DNA of 43,676 bases, from contig QHTK01000080.1 of NCBI GenBank assembly GCA_003220795.1, positions 1 through 43,676 of the forward strand, read 5' to 3'. The position numbers were made by a program, and so were the translations under genes. The DNA is from Gemmatimonadota bacterium. GTDB lineage: Bacteria; Gemmatimonadota; Gemmatimonadetes; Gemmatimonadales; GWC2-71-9. Below, in pieces: positions 40,321-43,676 of this stretch (positions within the stretch are counted from its first letter, which is position 1; every line of letters begins with the position of its first letter). The notes beneath the pieces are model-generated. The model saw nothing but the letters and a program-made list of their open reading frames with translations. It had not been told where the DNA came from and did not search any database.

Positions 40321-40590
40321 ATGCCGGACTCGCATACCGTCGCGGTACTGCTGGACGACGCGCTGCTGACGCTGAATCGCGCCGTGGGTGTGCTGCGCCG
40401 GCGCAATGTTCCGATCGAGCGTGTCGCGCTGCGGCCCACCGCGACCGCGGGGGTATCGCAGCTGACGTTCATTCTGAAGGCGGACGCCGCCACCGCCGAT
40501 CGCGTCGCGCAGCAATTCCACAAGATCGTCGGCGTGCGCGACGTCGTGCTGGCGGCGACCGAAGAATCCACTAGGGAGGTGCAATCATGA
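40321..40590 (+). CDS. ilvN: Acetolactate synthase small (regulatory) subunit, short ACT-domain form
   Basis: The 89-residue protein is a single ACT domain: [30 protein letters not shown], then [34 protein letters not shown]. Small subunits of this kind (IlvN or IlvM type) bind valine and activate the large subunit. It lacks the second C-terminal domain of longer IlvH-type subunits, so it is nearer the short IlvN/IlvM kind. The usual N-G-x-L segment is replaced by [12 protein letters not shown], so valine feedback may be altered. ATG 40321 is eight bases after ilvB, and its stop overlaps the ilvC start (ATGA). Confidence 0.88.
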   Translation: MPDSHTVAVLLDDALLTLNRAVGVLRRRNVPIERVALRPTATAGVSQLTFILKADAATADRVAQQFHKIVGVRDVVLAATEESTREVQS

Positions 40591-41674
40591 GTTCGTCTGG
40601 AGTGCGCGTCTTCTACGACGCGGACGCCGACCTGACCCGGCTGCGGGATCGCGTGGTGGCCGTCATCGGATACGGCAGTCAGGGCCACGCGCATGCGCTC
40701 AACCTGCGCGACAGCGGAGTGCGAGTGATCGTCGGGCTGCGCCCGGGCGGAGCGTCCTGGGAGCGCGCGCGGGCGGAGGGCCTGGACGTGCGGCCGATCG
40801 CCGACGCCGCGGCCGCCGCCGGCGTCGTGATGGTGCTCGTTCCCGACCAGGAGGCGCGCGCCGTGTACGAGGCCGGCATCGCTCGCAGCCTCGGACCGGG
40901 AAAGACACTGCTGTTCGCGCACGGCTTCAACATTCATTTTGGGGAGATCGTGCCGCCGCCCTCGGTGGACGTGGCGATGATCGCCCCCAAGTCCCCCGGC
41001 CACATGGTGCGGAGCGAGTACCAGGCGGGTCGCGGCGTTCCGGCGCTCGTGGCCGTGCAGCGCGACGCCAGCGGCCACGCGCTCGCCGACGCCCTCGCCT
41101 ACGCCGCCGGGATCGGCTGCACGCGGGCGGGCGTGCTCGAGACGTCGTTCAAGGAAGAGACGGAGACCGATCTGTTTGGCGAGCAAGCCGTGCTGTGCGG
41201 CGGCGTGACCGCGCTCGTTCAGGCGGGGTTCGAGACGCTCACCAACGCGGGCTACGCGCCGGAGATCGCCTACTTCGAGTGCCTGCACGAACTGAAGCTG
41301 ATCGTCGACCTGATGTATCGCGGCGGGATGGGCTTCATGCGGCGCTCGATCAGCGACACGGCGGAGTACGGGGATTACACGCGCGGTCCCAAGATCGTCA
41401 CCGACGAAGTGCGGGCCGCCATGCGCCGCATGCTGGCCGACATCCAGTCCGGCAGCTTCGCGCGCGAGTGGATCGGTGAGGCGCGCGGCGGCGCCGCGCG
41501 CTTCCAGGCCCTGCGCCGGGCCGAGGCCGAGCACCCCATCGAGCGGGTGGGGGCCAAGTTGCGCGCGATGATGCCGTGGACGGAAGAGGGGAAGGCAGCG
41601 GCGTCCGGACCCGGGGCCAGGGGCCCGGGAAAGGCACGCGAGCCCCGAACTCCGAATCCCGAGCCCCTCAGGGC

Positions 41675-41678
<4 letters not shown>
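40587..41678 (+). CDS. ilvC: Ketol-acid reductoisomerase (class I)
   Basis: The 363-residue enzyme turns acetolactate into dihydroxyisovalerate using NADPH and Mg2+. Rossmann motif [19 protein letters not shown], the cofactor-choice loop [34 protein letters not shown], the metal site [13 protein letters not shown] with [14 protein letters not shown], and [10 protein letters not shown]. Class I length ends near residue 330; the last about 30 residues ([20 protein letters not shown]) are an extra low-complexity tail partly encoded by a heptamer array. In the cofactor loop the first Ser of the usual GSxSW is Gly. GGGAGG ribosome-binding site; the stop overlaps the leuC ATG. Confidence 0.96.
41639..41666 (+). 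repeat. Heptamer tandem array at the end of ilvC
   Basis: Four degenerate 7-bp units: CGAGCCC, CGAACTC, CGAATCC, CGAGCCC. They encode the [10 protein letters not shown] part of the extra ilvC tail. Copy number and unit length equal those of the arrays at 3360 and 3632. Confidence 0.75.
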
Positions 41679-43110
<1,432 letters not shown>

Positions 43111-43114
<4 letters not shown>

Positions 43115-43676
43115 TCGAGCCTTTCGTCCGCCACACCGGCGCCGTGGCCGCGCTGCCTCGCGCCGACGTGGACACCGACCAGATCATTCCGAAGCAGTTC
43201 CTGAAGCGGGTGGAGCGCACCGGCTTCGGTCCCGCCCTGTTCTACGATTGGCGCTTCCGGCCCGACGGCAGCTTGAATCCCGCATTCGAGCTCAACCGGC
43301 CCGAGGCCCAGGGCGCCACCATCCTCGTCGCCGGGGCGAACTTTGGGTGCGGCTCATCGCGGGAGCACGCCGTGTGGGCCCTCTCCGAGTACGGCTTCCG
43401 CGCCATCCTCGCCCCATCGTTCGCGGACATCTTCTACGCGAACTGCTGCCAGAACGGAGTGTTGGCGGTGTGCCTCTCACCCGAGGAGATCGCGGAGCTG
43501 CTGCGCCGCCACGCGGCCGGGGGCGGGGGCGGGGGCGGGGTCTACCGGCTTTCGATCGATCTTGCGGAGCAGCGCGTGGAGGACGGGGCGGGCTTCGCCG
43601 CCCGGTTCGCCATCGAGGCCTACCGCCGGGAGATGCTGCTGCACGGGCTCGACGAGATCGGGCGGACGCTGCTGGT
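43111..43676 (+). CDS. leuD: 3-Isopropylmalate dehydratase small subunit (cut by window end)
   Basis: 188 residues are visible, nearly full length. It begins [20 protein letters not shown], then [39 protein letters not shown] and [15 protein letters not shown], the swivel-domain motifs that form the active site with LeuC. A run of seven Gly (encoded by 43519-43540) sits in the loop before [14 protein letters not shown], where homologues usually have a few polar residues. GTG start overlaps the leuC stop (GTGA). leuB and ilvD are not in the window. Confidence 0.95.
43519..43540 (+). repeat. GGGGGC hexamer run in leuD
   Basis: Three GGGGGC units plus GGGG encode part of a seven-glycine loop. 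Slippage by whole hexamers would keep the frame and only change loop length. Confidence 0.8.

Overview
The window is a GC-rich, densely packed bacterial chromosome segment with many ATGA/GTGA start-stop overlaps. Gene content fits a soil- or sediment-type Gram-negative bacterium: secreted M13 peptidase, CocE-type hydrolase, PQQ dehydrogenase, TonB protein, RND efflux and DUF1207 outer-membrane protein. My best guess is Gemmatimonadota, inferred from this mixture and not from any marker gene. I saw no rRNA, tRNA, CRISPR array or intact transposable element, and no gap over 300 bp lacks a gene.

Region 1 (1-4.7 kb, mostly minus strand). A two-subunit molybdenum hydroxylase (partial large subunit plus 2Fe-2S subunit) and a small secreted protein are followed by the most interesting locus. 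This is a 30-residue peptide gene built of two tandem 15-residue modules, each ending in Pro-(Ser/Thr)-Cys-His. It is followed by an aldo/keto reductase, a DUF692/MNIO-type multinuclear iron oxidase, and a partner protein with a PqqD-like winged-helix C-terminus. I read this as a RiPP (modified peptide) biosynthesis operon with its own sigma-70-like promoter at 4658-4687.

Region 2 (4.7-9.1 kb, plus strand). A five-gene, translationally coupled operon encodes an EgtD-family methyltransferase, a complete OpuC/EgtUV-like ABC importer and an MFS transporter. It suggests handling of a methylated betaine-like compound.

Region 3 (9.1-25.6 kb). Mixed metabolic and envelope genes: an NTF2-like protein, a Rieske-flavodoxin fusion, a zinc-ribbon protein, a TonB protein, a CocE-type hydrolase, a diguanylate cyclase, an M13 peptidase, a PQQ dehydrogenase with an extra C-terminal domain, a YghZ-type reductase, a lipoprotein, a double-VOC protein with a histone-like basic tail, an SDR, and a three-gene ABC-2 exporter.

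Region 4 (25.6-34.1 kb, minus strand). A tripartite RND efflux operon (adaptor, pump, outer-membrane factor) continues into a DoxX gene and a MarR regulator. A shared palindrome, AGTTCATTCATGAACT and variants, lies upstream of the efflux operon and of two outer-membrane protein genes, and its core overlaps the marR start. This suggests one regulon.

Region 5 (34.2-43.7 kb, plus strand). An FMN reductase / ATP-grasp ligase / luciferase-like monooxygenase operon precedes a branched-chain amino-acid operon (leuA-ilvB-ilvN-ilvC-leuC-leuD, the last cut by the window end). The operon is preceded by a promoter, a leader peptide with nine Leu, three Val and one Ile codon in 14 codons, and a perfect intrinsic terminator with a competing antiterminator, which is a classical attenuator. 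Heptanucleotide tandem arrays of four units occur at three places, and a 38-bp-arm foldback repeat is inserted in frame in ilvB.
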